DNA of 64,000 bases from Bordetella genomosp. 11 (GCF_002261215.1 NZ_NEVS01000004.1:3038001-3102000), one strand, 5' to 3'; positions 16,972 to 25,984 are shown, counted from the first letter of the stretch. Notes: generated from the letters alone by a model not told the origin. A program made the numbers and translations.

Positions 16972-18186
16972 ATGACGACGACTCCACCGCGCCAACAGCT
17001 CGGGCCCGCGCCCAACGCCCGGCGCCATATTCCTCCCGCGCTGCGCGGCATTCTTTCCCTCGGCGACCTTGAAGCGGCCGCGCAACGGGTGCTGCCGCGG
17101 CCGATCTTCGGCTATCTGCAGGGCGGGGTCGAGGACAACGTCACCTTGCAGGCCAATCTCGCGGCCTTCCGGAAATGGATGTTCCGCACCTCCGTGCTGG
17201 TGGATGTGTCGGCGCGGGAACAAGGGCGGACCTTGATGGGGCATTCATACCAGGCGCCGTTCGGGATCGCCCCCATGGGCCTCTGCGCGATGTTCGCGTT
17301 CGACGGCGATGTCGCCATGGCGCGCGCGGCCGAAGCGGCAGGGATCCCTTACGTACTGAGCGGCGCGTCGCTGACCCGCATGGAACGGGTTGCGCAGGCG
17401 GCGCCGACCTGCGGCTGGTTCCAGGCCTATATCCCGGGGGACCAGACGCACATCGAAGGGTTGCTCCAGCGCGTGGAAAAGGCCGGCTTCAAGACCTTGG
17501 TCATTACCGTCGATACGGCCACGCTGGCGAATCGCGAGAACAATGTGCGGGTGGGCTTCACCACGCCTTTGCGGCCGGGGTTGCGGTTGGCCTGGGATGG
17601 CTTGCTTCGTCCGCGTTGGTTGCTGGGCACCCTGGGGCGCACGCTTGCCAGGCACGGCATGCCGCATTTCGAGAATGCCGGCGCGGGAAGAGGCGTGCCC
17701 ATCATCTCGCGCAGCGTGGTGCGCCAGTTCGGCTTGCGCGATCACTTGAACTGGGAACACCTGGCGCTGATACGCCGGCAATGGCGCGGCAAGCTGGTGG
17801 TAAAGGGGTTGATCTCCGCCACCGACGTCATGCGGGCGGAGCAGGCGGGCGCGGATGGCGTGATCCTGTCCAACCACGGTGGCCGCCAGCTCGACGGCAC
17901 CGCGCCGCCGCTGGTGGTGCTGCCTGAAGCGGTCAAGGCCAAGGGCCGCATGGCCTTGATGCTGGATAGCGGCATCAGGCGCGGCACGGATGTCCTAAAG
18001 GCGCTGGCGCAGGGCGCGGACCACGTCTTCGTGGGACGGCCGATGGCCTATGCCGCCGCGGTCGGCGGGCAGGCAGGCGTTGCCCATGCCATCACCCTTC
18101 TGCGCGACGAGATCCATCGCGACATGGCTTTGCTGGGCATCGGCAATCTTGACCAACTCTGTGCGGATCACCTCATTGCAACTTAG
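16972..18186 (+). CDS. FMN-dependent alpha-hydroxy-acid oxidase/dehydrogenase (LldD-like)
   Basis: 404 residues from the ATG at 16972; an in-frame upstream extension to 16900 is possible and the ribosome site is weak. The family active-site block SNHGGRQLDGT, with the catalytic His and substrate Arg, is followed by DSGIRRGTDVLKALAQGAD and VFVGRP, which bind the FMN phosphate. It should oxidise an L-2-hydroxy acid to the 2-keto acid. With the lactonase and the Bug protein it suggests a pathway from a lactone to a hydroxy acid to a keto acid. Confidence 0.9.
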   Translation: MTTTPPRQQLGPAPNARRHIPPALRGILSLGDLEAAAQRVLPRPIFGYLQGGVEDNVTLQANLAAFRKWMFRTSVLVDVSAREQGRTLMGHSYQAPFGIAPMGLCAMFAFDGDVAMARAAEAAGIPYVLSGASLTRMERVAQAAPTCGWFQAYIPGDQTHIEGLLQRVEKAGFKTLVITVDTATLANRENNVRVGFTTPLRPGLRLAWDGLLRPRWLLGTLGRTLARHGMPHFENAGAGRGVPIISRSVVRQFGLRDHLNWEHLALIRRQWRGKLVVKGLISATDVMRAEQAGADGVILSNHGGRQLDGTAPPLVVLPEAVKAKGRMALMLDSGIRRGTDVLKALAQGADHVFVGRPMAYAAAVGGQAGVAHAITLLRDEIHRDMALLGIGNLDQLCADHLIAT

Positions 18187-18238
18187 CTCGATGCGTCGAG
18201 GCAACCGTTTTCAAAACTCATTAAACCGGAGACAAATG

Positions 18239-19231
18239 ATGAACTTTCATGCTTACCGCCGCAACCTGTTCGCTGCAGCCATCGCCGCCAACCTGCTCGC
18301 GCATCCGCTGGTCGGCTGGGCCCAGCACGCCGACTATCCCAACCGCCCGGTCAGGGTGATCGTGCCCTTCGTGCCGGGCGGCAATGCCGACAGCAGCGCG
18401 CGCATCTTCGCCGAGGCGTACGGCAAGCAGCTGGGCCAATCCTTCATCGTGGAAAACAAGGGCGGCGCCGGCGGGATGATCGGCGCTACCCAGATGGTCC
18501 GTGCCGCGCCTGACGGCTATACCATCATGATCGGCACCACCGCCCCCATCGTTGCCAGCTGGCAACTGGCCGCCAAGGCAGCCAGCTACAGCCTGAACGA
18601 CATGAAGCCGGTGGCCTTGCTGACGCAGGTTCCAGGCGTGATCGTGACCAAGGCGGACTCGCCGCTGAAGTCCTATGCGGACTTGGTGGCATATGCGAAG
18701 GCCCATCCCGGCACGTTGAAGTTCGGCCAACCGGGCAATGGCACGGCGGGTCACGTCAACATCCTGCAGATGCAGAAGGCACTGTCCCAGCAGTTCATCA
18801 TCGCGGCCTACAAGGGTGCGGGACCGGCGGTGCAGGATTTGTTGGGTGGCCAGCTGGACGCCGTGGCGACGGACCTGCCATCGGCGTTGCAGCTGATCAA
18901 GGCAGGCCAGTTGCGCGCCTTGTCCGTGGTCTTCCCTCAGCGGGTGGCGTCCCTGCCTGACGTCCCCACCATGGCGGAACTGAAGCAGCCCGAAGTCGAT
19001 ATCGCGCCGTTCACGGCGACCATGGCCCCGAGGGATGTGCCGCCGGCGGTGGTAGCGCGCCTGGTCGGCGCCAGCAATGCCGCGCTGGACGATCCCACGG
19101 TCCGCAAGCGCATCGAGGATATCGGCGGCGTGCCGGCCAGGATGAGCGAAGCGGATTTCGGCAAGTTCCTGGATCGCCAGGTCGAAACGTATCGCGCGCT
19201 CATCGCGTCGGGGCTTTTGACGGCAGAATGA
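18239..19231 (+). CDS. Bug-family (TctC-like) periplasmic solute-binding protein
   Basis: 330 residues. Two adjacent ATGs lie at 18236 and 18239; GGAG is 7 nt before the second. A Sec signal peptide ends near GWAQHA and the mature chain opens with YPNRPVRVIVPFVPGG, the Bug ligand loop. It later has RAAPDGYTIMIG and the N-G-T-A-G-H pocket (GNGTAGHVN). It is probably co-transcribed with the 2-hydroxyacid oxidase gene 52 nt upstream and would bind that pathway's acid. Confidence 0.93.
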   Translation: MNFHAYRRNLFAAAIAANLLAHPLVGWAQHADYPNRPVRVIVPFVPGGNADSSARIFAEAYGKQLGQSFIVENKGGAGGMIGATQMVRAAPDGYTIMIGTTAPIVASWQLAAKAASYSLNDMKPVALLTQVPGVIVTKADSPLKSYADLVAYAKAHPGTLKFGQPGNGTAGHVNILQMQKALSQQFIIAAYKGAGPAVQDLLGGQLDAVATDLPSALQLIKAGQLRALSVVFPQRVASLPDVPTMAELKQPEVDIAPFTATMAPRDVPPAVVARLVGASNAALDDPTVRKRIEDIGGVPARMSEADFGKFLDRQVETYRALIASGLLTAE

Positions 19232-19243
19232 CCCGGCTTGGCG

Positions 19244-19267
19244 CGGAGCGGCCGGCGCGCCGCTCCG
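19244..19267 (+). terminator. Hairpin between convergent genes
   Basis: A perfect 9-bp stem, CGGAGCGGC and GCCGCTCCG, with a CGGCGC loop, 12 nt after the Bug stop and 25 nt before the convergent PepSY gene's end. There is no T-run, so it is a stability or weak bidirectional terminator candidate. Confidence 0.4.
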
Positions 19268-19291
19268 GCGTCCAGGCAATCGCCTCAAAGC

Positions 19292-20557
19292 CTAGCGCGT
19301 TGCGACCATCAGCAGCAGAATGAACCAGACCAGCAGCAAGCCCCCGCAGGCCCAGCGCCACATGCCGATGCCGCGCCAGGTAGCGGTCCAGAACGACGAC
19401 TGCCTGGCGGCAGCGCCCGCCCGCTTGAGCGCCGCACGTGCCGCTTCGGTGGCGCGTATTCCGTAGAGATAGGCCCCCGTCAGCGACAGGCTGGTCAACA
19501 TCAGCCCAAAAACAAACCATAGCCAGCGCACGGGCCACCCGCCGAACGTCCCGAAGTGCAGCGGATCCGCCATCTCGGCGATGCGCTGGTGCGCGCTCAT
19601 TTCCGTGCCGGCATTGCGGCCGAGGACCTCGCCGGTACCCATATCCACGGCGACCGCATTGGCGCGCTCGCGCAGCAGCCAACCTTCCGCCAGGCCTTCG
19701 ACCAACAGCGTTTTCCCGTTCGGCGCCAGGGGGACATTGGTCACTTGCAGCGCCGGCCAGACGTCGCGCGCGGCGGATACCGCACGGTCGATGTCCCCGG
19801 CGGTAGGCGTTGCATGTATCGCCTGTCCCTTGATTTGCGCGATTGCGGGGGGAAGCGGGGCCTTGCCACCCAATGACTCGATCAGGTACCACATGCCCGT
19901 CGCGCCGATCACTGCCATGAAGCCCAGGCTCCAGACGCCAATCAACCGATGTACGTCTCCCCAGGTCAGGCGAGGCTTGCCCTTGCGTGGCCAGACGAAA
20001 AAGCCTCGCCACCACCGTTTGTAGATGAAGAGGCTGCTTACCAGCGTCAGCAGCAGCGGAACCGACAGCGCCGCCACCAGCGGCAGGCCATAGGAAATGG
20101 GCAGCATCAACCTGCGGTGGGTGTCACGCAGCCAGCGCTGGGCACTCCACCACGTGGACTCGCCCGTTACCTGGCCCGTATAGGGATCCACCCAGACGCG
20201 CAGGAGTTCGCCGTCCGGCTTGCGCATCAGCGCCTGCGCGGCGAAGCGCTCCGCGTGCGGCGCGCTCAGGCTGCGCAGCCGCAGATCGGGATGGGCCTGT
20301 TGCGCGGCGGCGACCATTTCACCCCAGCTGGCCTGCCCTTCCTGCGGGGTCACGCGCATGGCCGGCTCGATCACCCAATCGATCTCGGTGGCGATCACGG
20401 CCAGGGTTCCCGTACAGAAAATGAAGCTCAGAAGGATGCAGAGCTTGAGCCCGATCCAGCTGTGCACGTCGAACCAAAGGCGGCGTCCGGTCGTGCGCGA
20501 CCGCGTTTCAGGCATACGCACGGCAGGCGGTTCGATGAATCGTGAAGGAGAGGTCAT
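19292..20557 (-). CDS. PepSY-associated membrane protein (PiuB-like)
   Basis: 421 residues with about four or five membrane segments: one near residues 35-60 (IGLKLCILLSFIFCTGTLA), two in the middle and two at the C-terminus. PepSY-type domains lie between them, with the conserved WFDVHSWIGLK start. The family is linked to iron-siderophore uptake, possibly as an inner-membrane ferric-siderophore reductase. A Fur-like box 90 nt upstream supports iron control. No TonB receptor gene is adjacent. Confidence 0.85.
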   Translation of the reverse strand: MTSPSRFIEPPAVRMPETRSRTTGRRLWFDVHSWIGLKLCILLSFIFCTGTLAVIATEIDWVIEPAMRVTPQEGQASWGEMVAAAQQAHPDLRLRSLSAPHAERFAAQALMRKPDGELLRVWVDPYTGQVTGESTWWSAQRWLRDTHRRLMLPISYGLPLVAALSVPLLLTLVSSLFIYKRWWRGFFVWPRKGKPRLTWGDVHRLIGVWSLGFMAVIGATGMWYLIESLGGKAPLPPAIAQIKGQAIHATPTAGDIDRAVSAARDVWPALQVTNVPLAPNGKTLLVEGLAEGWLLRERANAVAVDMGTGEVLGRNAGTEMSAHQRIAEMADPLHFGTFGGWPVRWLWFVFGLMLTSLSLTGAYLYGIRATEAARAALKRAGAAARQSSFWTATWRGIGMWRWACGGLLLVWFILLLMVATR

Positions 20558-20646
20558 GGGCGAGAGAAGGTTGACTTGAGTGCCAGCAACGCAACCCGCG
20601 AGTCCGATGCCGCTGCCTCAGTCGGATTCTAATTTAAAATGCGCCT

Positions 20647-20665
20647 GTGAACCATTATCATTTAC
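20647..20665 (-). promoter_or_regulatory. Fur-box-like site upstream of the PepSY gene
   Basis: On the minus strand the 19-mer GTAAATGATAATGGTTCAC contains AATGATAAT, matching the central part of the Fur consensus, and lies in the only AT-rich stretch of this intergenic region. AATTAGAAT just downstream (minus strand) could be a -10. Repression by iron-loaded Fur is inferred. Confidence 0.5.
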
Positions 20666-20806
20666 GATCTGGCCGCTAAAACACCCTGCGCTGGCGGGGG
20701 TTTTAGAGGGATGGCAATGGGTGGTAGCGGGCCGGTTCCGTCCGGACAATGCGCCCCTGAACCGCACGGCCACCGACACCACATCCCATCTGGGCGGATG
20801 GCCGCA

Positions 20807-21997
20807 TCACGATGTCGATGTCGATGTCGATGTCGGCTTACCGGTATTGACCACCGCCTTCAAGCACGCAAACCCCAACACGCCGGCAACCAGCGAAGCC
20901 AGCAAAATCGCCATCTTCGATGCATTGACGACCTCGGCACTTCCAGGGAATGCGAGATTGGCGATGAAGATCGACATCGTGAAGCCGATGCCGCCGAGCA
21001 CGCCGGCGCCCGCCACGTGACGCCATGCGATATCGGCCGGCAGGCGGCACAGGCCGAAAGCCACCGCCGCGAAGCTGAATAGAAGGATGCCGACGGGCTT
21101 GCCCACGACGAGGCCCAGGATGATCCCCAAGCTGTTCGAACTCAGCAGTTCGGACGCCCACCCGGCGCCGATCACGATACCCGTGTTCGCCAGCGCGAAG
21201 ATCGGCAGGATCAGGAAGGTGACCGGCTTGTGCAATGCATGCTCGAGGCGATGCGAAGGGGATTTCGCGTCGTCCTGCCTGGCCGAGTAAGGGATGGCGA
21301 AGGCCAGCAGGACCCCGGCGATGGTCGCATGCACGCCTGACTTCAGCATCAGGAACCACATCAGCGCGCCGCCGAGCAGATACGGCAGCAATGCCATTAC
21401 CCGCATCAGGCGGTTCATGGCAAGCAGGCCGGCGAATACGGCAAGGGCGCCGAGCAGGTAGGGCACCGACAGATTGGCCGTATAGAAGACCCCTATCACG
21501 ATGATGGCGCAGAGGTCGTCGATCACCGCGAGCGCGGTCAGGAAGATCTTCAGCGACGCGGGCACGCGGTCGCCGAGCAGCGCCAGCACGCCGAGCGCAA
21601 AGGCAATGTCCGTGGCCATGGGAATGCCCGCGCCGGCCTGCATGGGAGTGCCGCCGTTGAATGCAAGATGGATCAACGCCGGAACGGCGATGCCACCGAC
21701 GGCGGCCAGCATGGGCAACAAGGCGTTCTTCAGGTCCGACAACTCGCCGTTATAAAGCTCGCGCTCCAGCTCCAGCCCGATAAGCAGAAAAAAGACCGCC
21801 ATCAGCGCATCGTTGATCCAATGCTCGATGCTCAGGCCCGCCAGCCGGAAATGCCACATCTCCAGGTATGTGGCTCCCATCGCCGAGTTCGCGATGACAA
21901 GCGACGTCATCGTGCACACGATCAGCACAATGCCGCCGGCCTTGCCCGATGCGATGAATTCTTTGAATGTGTCGGAGAGGCGTCGTTCAAGGAACAT
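20807..21997 (-). CDS. nhaA: Na+/H+ antiporter NhaA
   Basis: 396 residues. The start at 21997 has GGGAGG 6 nt upstream. The NhaA signature is clear: ATDIAFALGVLALLG, then ALAVIDDLCAIIVI with the paired aspartates of the ion-binding site, and GFTMSIFIANLAF near the end. About eleven or twelve helices span the inner membrane. It exchanges Na+ or Li+ for protons in pH and salt homeostasis. The C-terminal tail is an unusual Thr-Ser repeat encoded by a hexanucleotide array. A structured leader precedes the gene. Confidence 0.95.
   Translation of the reverse strand: MFLERRLSDTFKEFIASGKAGGIVLIVCTMTSLVIANSAMGATYLEMWHFRLAGLSIEHWINDALMAVFFLLIGLELERELYNGELSDLKNALLPMLAAVGGIAVPALIHLAFNGGTPMQAGAGIPMATDIAFALGVLALLGDRVPASLKIFLTALAVIDDLCAIIVIGVFYTANLSVPYLLGALAVFAGLLAMNRLMRVMALLPYLLGGALMWFLMLKSGVHATIAGVLLAFAIPYSARQDDAKSPSHRLEHALHKPVTFLILPIFALANTGIVIGAGWASELLSSNSLGIILGLVVGKPVGILLFSFAAVAFGLCRLPADIAWRHVAGAGVLGGIGFTMSIFIANLAFPGSAEVVNASKMAILLASLVAGVLGFACLKAVVNTGKPTSTSTSTS
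20810..20836 (-). repeat. Hexanucleotide tandem repeat at the nhaA 3' end
   Basis: Four copies of ACATCG (GATGTC on the plus strand) lie directly before the nhaA stop and encode (Thr-Ser)4. Because the unit is 6 bp, changes in copy number keep the frame and only alter the length of the protein tail. Confidence 0.85.
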
Positions 21998-22150
21998 TAC
22001 GCGCCTCCCGGAATGGATGGATCGGCGAAAGTGGAAATACCGGTAATAGCGAAGGTGACGTTCATAACGGCCGCAACGTAGCCGCGTGGCGGCCCGACCA
22101 GCGCGAATCCTGTCATGCCACGGCGGCACGATCACCCTTGGCCGGCATTG
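21998..22150 (-). promoter_or_regulatory. Structured 5' leader of nhaA, candidate riboswitch
   Basis: The ~150 nt before nhaA hold no gene but several hairpins on the transcript strand: TGCC/GGCA around GCCGT at about 22120-22132, and GCCGC-CAC-GCGGC near 22079-22091, followed by further G/C-rich pairing towards the start. A Li+-sensing riboswitch class (nhaA-I) is known upstream of nhaA in proteobacteria. I cannot align this leader to its consensus from memory, so the call rests on position and structure. The remainder to 22409 shows nothing clear. Confidence 0.35.
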
Positions 22151-22409
22151 TAGAACACACCGCGCGGGTCGACGGCCCCGCCCTGTCGCGCACCGGTCGA
22201 AAGCAGCTCGCTGTGGCCTGGGCGGAACGCCGTGACGATAACCCGACAAGCCCGATGACGCGCCGTAGTGCATAAGCCGGTGCATGCCGCACCGCCCACG
22301 TGCATGCGCGCATCTGGCCCTAACGCCGCTGCAAACTGGCTCTATGGCCGGCCCGCCATACATGCAACGCTTCTGCCTACCGTCATCGGAACGAGAGGAG
22401 CCAAGCACC

Positions 22410-22799
22410 ATGACCACCGCCGTCGACACCGCAATGCTGGAAGCCTTCAGCGCGGCCTGGAACCGGCACGACCTGCCGGCATTGATGTCTTTCATGCATA
22501 AGGATTGTGTCTTCGAGACCGCGGCGGGCCCGCTGGCATGCGGCGCACGCCATCAAGGCCACGACAGCGTGGCACGCGCATTCGCTTCGGCCTGGCAGAA
22601 CGTCCCGGACGCGCAGTGGGAGAACGGTCGCCACTGGGTCAGCGGAGACCGCGGCGTGTCCGAGTGGACATTCACCGGCACGGCCGCCGACGGCTCCCGT
22701 ATCGAAGTCGACGGCGTCGACCTGTTCACGTTCCGGGACGGCAAGATCCTGGTCAAGAACGTGTTTCGAAAAACCCGCACCGCACCCGTGCCCGCCTGA
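22410..22799 (+). CDS. SnoaL-like / NTF2-fold protein
   Basis: 129 residues from the ATG after GAGGAG. FSAAWNRHDLPALMSFMHKD and the closing DLFTFRDGKILVKNVFRK are typical of the SnoaL/NTF2 cone fold with a hydrophobic ligand pocket. These small proteins act as isomerases, hydratases or binding partners. It is 24 nt upstream of an FAD oxidase gene and is probably co-transcribed, so it may process that enzyme's substrate or product. Confidence 0.8.
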   Translation: MTTAVDTAMLEAFSAAWNRHDLPALMSFMHKDCVFETAAGPLACGARHQGHDSVARAFASAWQNVPDAQWENGRHWVSGDRGVSEWTFTGTAADGSRIEVDGVDLFTFRDGKILVKNVFRKTRTAPVPA

Positions 22800-22823
22800 A
22801 TAGCCGCCTCTGCAGGATTCGAC

Positions 22824-24212
22824 ATGGATATGCCAGCGCGCCCGGCTACCGGCCAACCCTACAACCCCACTTACGACCCTTTGGTGTCCCCCGGTCCTGG
22901 CAATAATCAGGACTACGCGCCGACCTACTGGGTCGGTACGGCCGGCTCCCCGCCGGACGACGACGGCCCGATCGATGGCGACCGCGACGTCGATGTCGCG
23001 GTGATCGGCTCGGGCTTCACCGGACTCGCGACCGCGCTGTTCCTGGCCAGGGAACACGGCATCAAAGCCGCCGTGCTCGAAGCCAACCGCCTGGCCTGGG
23101 GTTGCACCAGCCGCAACGGAGGCCAGGGCCAGAACGCCAGCGGACGCCTATACCGTTCGCAATGGATCGAACGCTGGGGCAAGGACGTGGCCCGGCGCCT
23201 GGATACCGAGATCCGGACAGGCTTCGCTACGTTCAGCGATCTGGTCGCCCGGATAGACTGCGATGCGCAACCGGGAGGCCACCTGTACATCGCCCATAGG
23301 GCGAAGAAGATGGCGTTCCTGCGCAACGAATGCAAGGTCATGCGCGAGCAGTTCGGCTACGACACCCACATGCTAAGCCGCGAGGACGTGCACGGCCGCT
23401 ATGTGCGCGACGAAGAAGCCCACGGCGCGCTCCATGAGCCGGACGGCATCAGCGTGCACCCCTTGAAGCTCGCCTACGGCTACATGCGCATGGCACGCGA
23501 ATACGGCGCGACGCTGCACCCTGCCAGCGGGGTCACGGCATGGCGAACGGAGGGAGGCCGGCATCTGCTGCGCACGCCGGGCGGCGTGGTCCGCGCCCGC
23601 GCCGTCGCCGTGGCGACCGGGGCCTATACCGCCGCCAGCCTGCACCCGAGCCTGGCGGGACGCTACTACCCTGTCCTGTCCAACAGCCTGGTGACGCGCC
23701 CGCTCACCGACGATGAACTGGCGCGCACCCACTTCCTGACGCACGAGGCCATCACGGACACCCGCACGTTGCGTTTCTACTACCGGCTGCTGCCGGATCG
23801 CCGCGTGCAGATCGGCAGCCGAAGCGCCGTCACCGGCGCCGACGCCCAGCACGAACGCCACGAACAATTGCTGATCAACGGCCTGGGCCGCAAGTTCCCG
23901 GCACTGCGCGGCATCGACATCGACTATTCCTGGTGGGGCTGGGTCGATGTCAGCCACGACATGATGCCGCGCATCACCCAGCCCGACCCGGGCCAGAACG
24001 TGTACTACGCACTGGGCTACGGCGGCAACGGCGTCAGCTTCTCCGCGCATGCCGGTCGCCGCATGGCCGAGCGCATCGCCGGACGCACGGACGCCGCCTT
24101 CGCGCTGCCCATCTACGACAGCCCCCTGCCTGTGCACGCACTGGCGCCGTTTCGTCGCCTGGGACAGGCTCTGCTGTACCGCTGGTATTACCTCAAGGAC
24201 GAAATCCTCTGA
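22824..24212 (+). CDS. FAD-dependent amine/amino-acid oxidoreductase (DAO, PuuB/OrdL-like)
   Basis: 462 residues. After a ~50-residue N-terminal extension comes the Rossmann motif DVAVIGSGFTGLATA, and then CTSRNGGQGQNASG, the FAD-contact block of the gamma-glutamylputrescine-oxidase-like group. GYGGNGVSFSAHAG lies near the C-terminus. It should oxidise a primary or secondary amine to an aldehyde or imine with release of ammonia or amine. It is followed only by a broken phosphoesterase gene. Confidence 0.87.
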   Translation: MDMPARPATGQPYNPTYDPLVSPGPGNNQDYAPTYWVGTAGSPPDDDGPIDGDRDVDVAVIGSGFTGLATALFLAREHGIKAAVLEANRLAWGCTSRNGGQGQNASGRLYRSQWIERWGKDVARRLDTEIRTGFATFSDLVARIDCDAQPGGHLYIAHRAKKMAFLRNECKVMREQFGYDTHMLSREDVHGRYVRDEEAHGALHEPDGISVHPLKLAYGYMRMAREYGATLHPASGVTAWRTEGGRHLLRTPGGVVRARAVAVATGAYTAASLHPSLAGRYYPVLSNSLVTRPLTDDELARTHFLTHEAITDTRTLRFYYRLLPDRRVQIGSRSAVTGADAQHERHEQLLINGLGRKFPALRGIDIDYSWWGWVDVSHDMMPRITQPDPGQNVYYALGYGGNGVSFSAHAGRRMAERIAGRTDAAFALPIYDSPLPVHALAPFRRLGQALLYRWYYLKDEIL

Positions 24213-24232
24213 CACGCGGAACCGATATCGAT

Positions 24233-24433
24233 ATGAACAATTCGCTGATTCCCCAAGGCGCGCGGCTATTCCGTTTCATCGTGATTTCCGATACGCACAT
24301 CAACCAGTCCGAAGATCGGGCCGCCGCCTTCTTCAAGTTGAACAGCCTGGCCAACGGGTCCTTGCACTATCCGCCACATGTGCGGGGCAGGAGCGAAGCG
24401 AGTCATTACGAAAATATCGACGATCCCGCCTAG
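24233..24433 (+). pseudogene. Metallophosphoesterase gene fragment (N-terminal 5' end only)
   Basis: 66 codons. Residues 12-40 contain RFIVISDTHINQSEDRAAAF, the first metal-binding DxH motif of calcineurin-like phosphoesterases. After about residue 41 the chain loses resemblance and stops. Intact members are over 250 residues and need several later His/Asp motifs, none of which exist here. It directly follows the FAD oxidase. I infer a deletion or rearrangement junction near 24355, and the product would not be active. Confidence 0.65.
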
Positions 24434-25197
24434 TCCCGCCTGATCGCGAAATTGCTCCATGCCTGCGTGACAGGCATGATTTCCAGCTTATTGATATTGA
24501 TGTGCGCCGGGCGGTTCAGCACCCAGAACACCGTCTCCGCGATATCGTCCGGCTGCAGCGGATGAGCATCGCGGTAGACCGCGTCGTATTTGGACTGGTC
24601 TCCGGCAAAGCGTACCAGCGAAAACTCGCTTTCGCTGAGGCCCGGCTCGATGTTGGTGACCCGCACGCCAGTACCCAGCAGGTCGCACCGCAGGTTCAGC
24701 GAGAACTGCCTGACGAAGGCCTTGCCCGCCCCGTAGACATGGCTGCCAGGATAAGGCCAGTTTCCGGCGACCGAGCCCAGATTCACGATGCCCGCGCCAG
24801 CGCCGTATTCGATCAGCCGCGGCAGCAGCAGCCGCGTGGCATAGAGCACTCCCTTGATGTTGGTGTCGACCATGACGTCCCAGTCATCCAACGAACACTC
24901 CTGGGCCGGTGAGGTTCCCAACGCCAGGCCGGCGTTATTGACCAGCGCGCGCACGCGCCCCATTTCCGCCGGCAGCGACTCGATGGCGCCGCGCACGCTT
25001 TCGCGGTCGCGCACGTCCATTTCCACCGCGTGTACATTCGGGCCGAGTTCATCGCCCAGCGCCCGCAGCCGGTCCGCGCGCCGGCCGGTGGCGATCACGT
25101 TCCAGCCGCGGCCGGCAAAGCAGCGGGCCATGGCGGCGCCGAATCCGGACGTCGCGCCGGTGATGAAGACGGTATCTTGCTTTCCCTTCGTTTGCAT
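24430..25197 (-). CDS. SDR family oxidoreductase (YdfG-like)
   Basis: 255 residues. TGATSGFG at residues 13-20, NNAGLA, NLGSVAG and YGAGK give a complete classical SDR active site. The GFG variant and the C-terminal half (VTNIEPGLSESEF) are like YdfG, the NADP-dependent 3-hydroxy acid/serine dehydrogenase. It is the last gene of a minus-strand run that begins with an amino-acid ABC transporter, so an amino or hydroxy acid substrate is plausible. Its end overlaps the convergent phosphoesterase fragment by 4 nt. Confidence 0.85.
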   Translation of the reverse strand: MQTKGKQDTVFITGATSGFGAAMARCFAGRGWNVIATGRRADRLRALGDELGPNVHAVEMDVRDRESVRGAIESLPAEMGRVRALVNNAGLALGTSPAQECSLDDWDVMVDTNIKGVLYATRLLLPRLIEYGAGAGIVNLGSVAGNWPYPGSHVYGAGKAFVRQFSLNLRCDLLGTGVRVTNIEPGLSESEFSLVRFAGDQSKYDAVYRDAHPLQPDDIAETVFWVLNRPAHININKLEIMPVTQAWSNFAIRRD

Positions 25198-25208
25198 CGA
25201 ATGCTTCC

Positions 25209-25946
25209 TTACGCCACCAGGACGCTGTACAGCCCGATCGAGGCCAGCGCCAGCAGCAACCATTGGACGAATATCACCACCCGTTCTGCGGCAACGCGGG
25301 CAAACAGGATTTCGCCCAACCACAATCCAGCGTAGGTACAGGGCAGCAGCAACAGCACCCGTAGCGGCGTTTCGGCGCCAAGGTTGCCCGTGGCCGCCAG
25401 TGCCGCGACGCTGACGAGGTCGATAGCGCCGAAGACAACCACCAGCGTGGCGCGCATGCGGTCGGGACGTGTCCCCGCATGGGCCATCCAGGCCGCCACC
25501 AGCGGCCCCCCCACGGAGAAAGCGGCGAGCAGCGCGCCCGTGGCGCCGCCGACCACCCAGGCACCGGACACCCCGCCGCCGACGGGCAGGCGCACGCGCG
25601 CCAGGCCAAGTACCGCCAGCACGCCGATCAGCACATAGACCGCGATCGTCATCGCATGGCTGTCGAAACGCGTCAGGCCGAACAACCCGGCCGGCACGCC
25701 GCACAACGCCGCCATCAGAAGGGGACGCGAGAGCTGCCAGTCCACGCGCCGCCAGCACTTGGGCAGCAGCGCAAGGCTGGCGCACACCTCCAGGCACAAC
25801 ACAGCGGGAACAGCCTCGCGCACGGGCAACAGGAAGGCCAGCCCGACGACGGACAGGGCGGCGAAGCCGAAGCCCGTCAGGCCCCGCACGACTCCCGCGG
25901 CGAAAACAATCGCGCTGGCGGCTGCCAGCAACTCCGTGGTACTCAT
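25209..25946 (-). CDS. TauE/SafE family membrane permease
   Basis: 245 residues, strongly hydrophobic, with about seven or eight transmembrane segments. VVRGLTGFGFAALSV near the N-terminus and TGALLAAFSVGGPLVAAWM in the second half are the two related repeats of the TauE/SafE (DUF81) family. Members export sulfite or organosulfonates or take up sulfur compounds. It lies 11 nt before the SDR and probably serves the same catabolic unit, perhaps for a sulfur-containing amino acid; this is inference. Confidence 0.85.
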   Translation of the reverse strand: MSTTELLAAASAIVFAAGVVRGLTGFGFAALSVVGLAFLLPVREAVPAVLCLEVCASLALLPKCWRRVDWQLSRPLLMAALCGVPAGLFGLTRFDSHAMTIAVYVLIGVLAVLGLARVRLPVGGGVSGAWVVGGATGALLAAFSVGGPLVAAWMAHAGTRPDRMRATLVVVFGAIDLVSVAALAATGNLGAETPLRVLLLLPCTYAGLWLGEILFARVAAERVVIFVQWLLLALASIGLYSVLVA

Positions 25947-25984
25947 ATTCCGGTCGTATCCTTTCAGGCCTCGGCCAGCAACTG

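Noticed and set aside
20811..20836. The GATGTC repeat considered as the start of a CRISPR or a transcription-factor array.
   Set aside because: The units are only 6 bp, have no spacers and lie wholly inside the nhaA coding sequence.
22000..22495. An N-terminal extension of nhaA to 22495.
   Set aside because: The extension is Arg/Cys-rich, unlike any NhaA, and a good ribosome site (GGGAGG) lies directly before the normal start at 21997.
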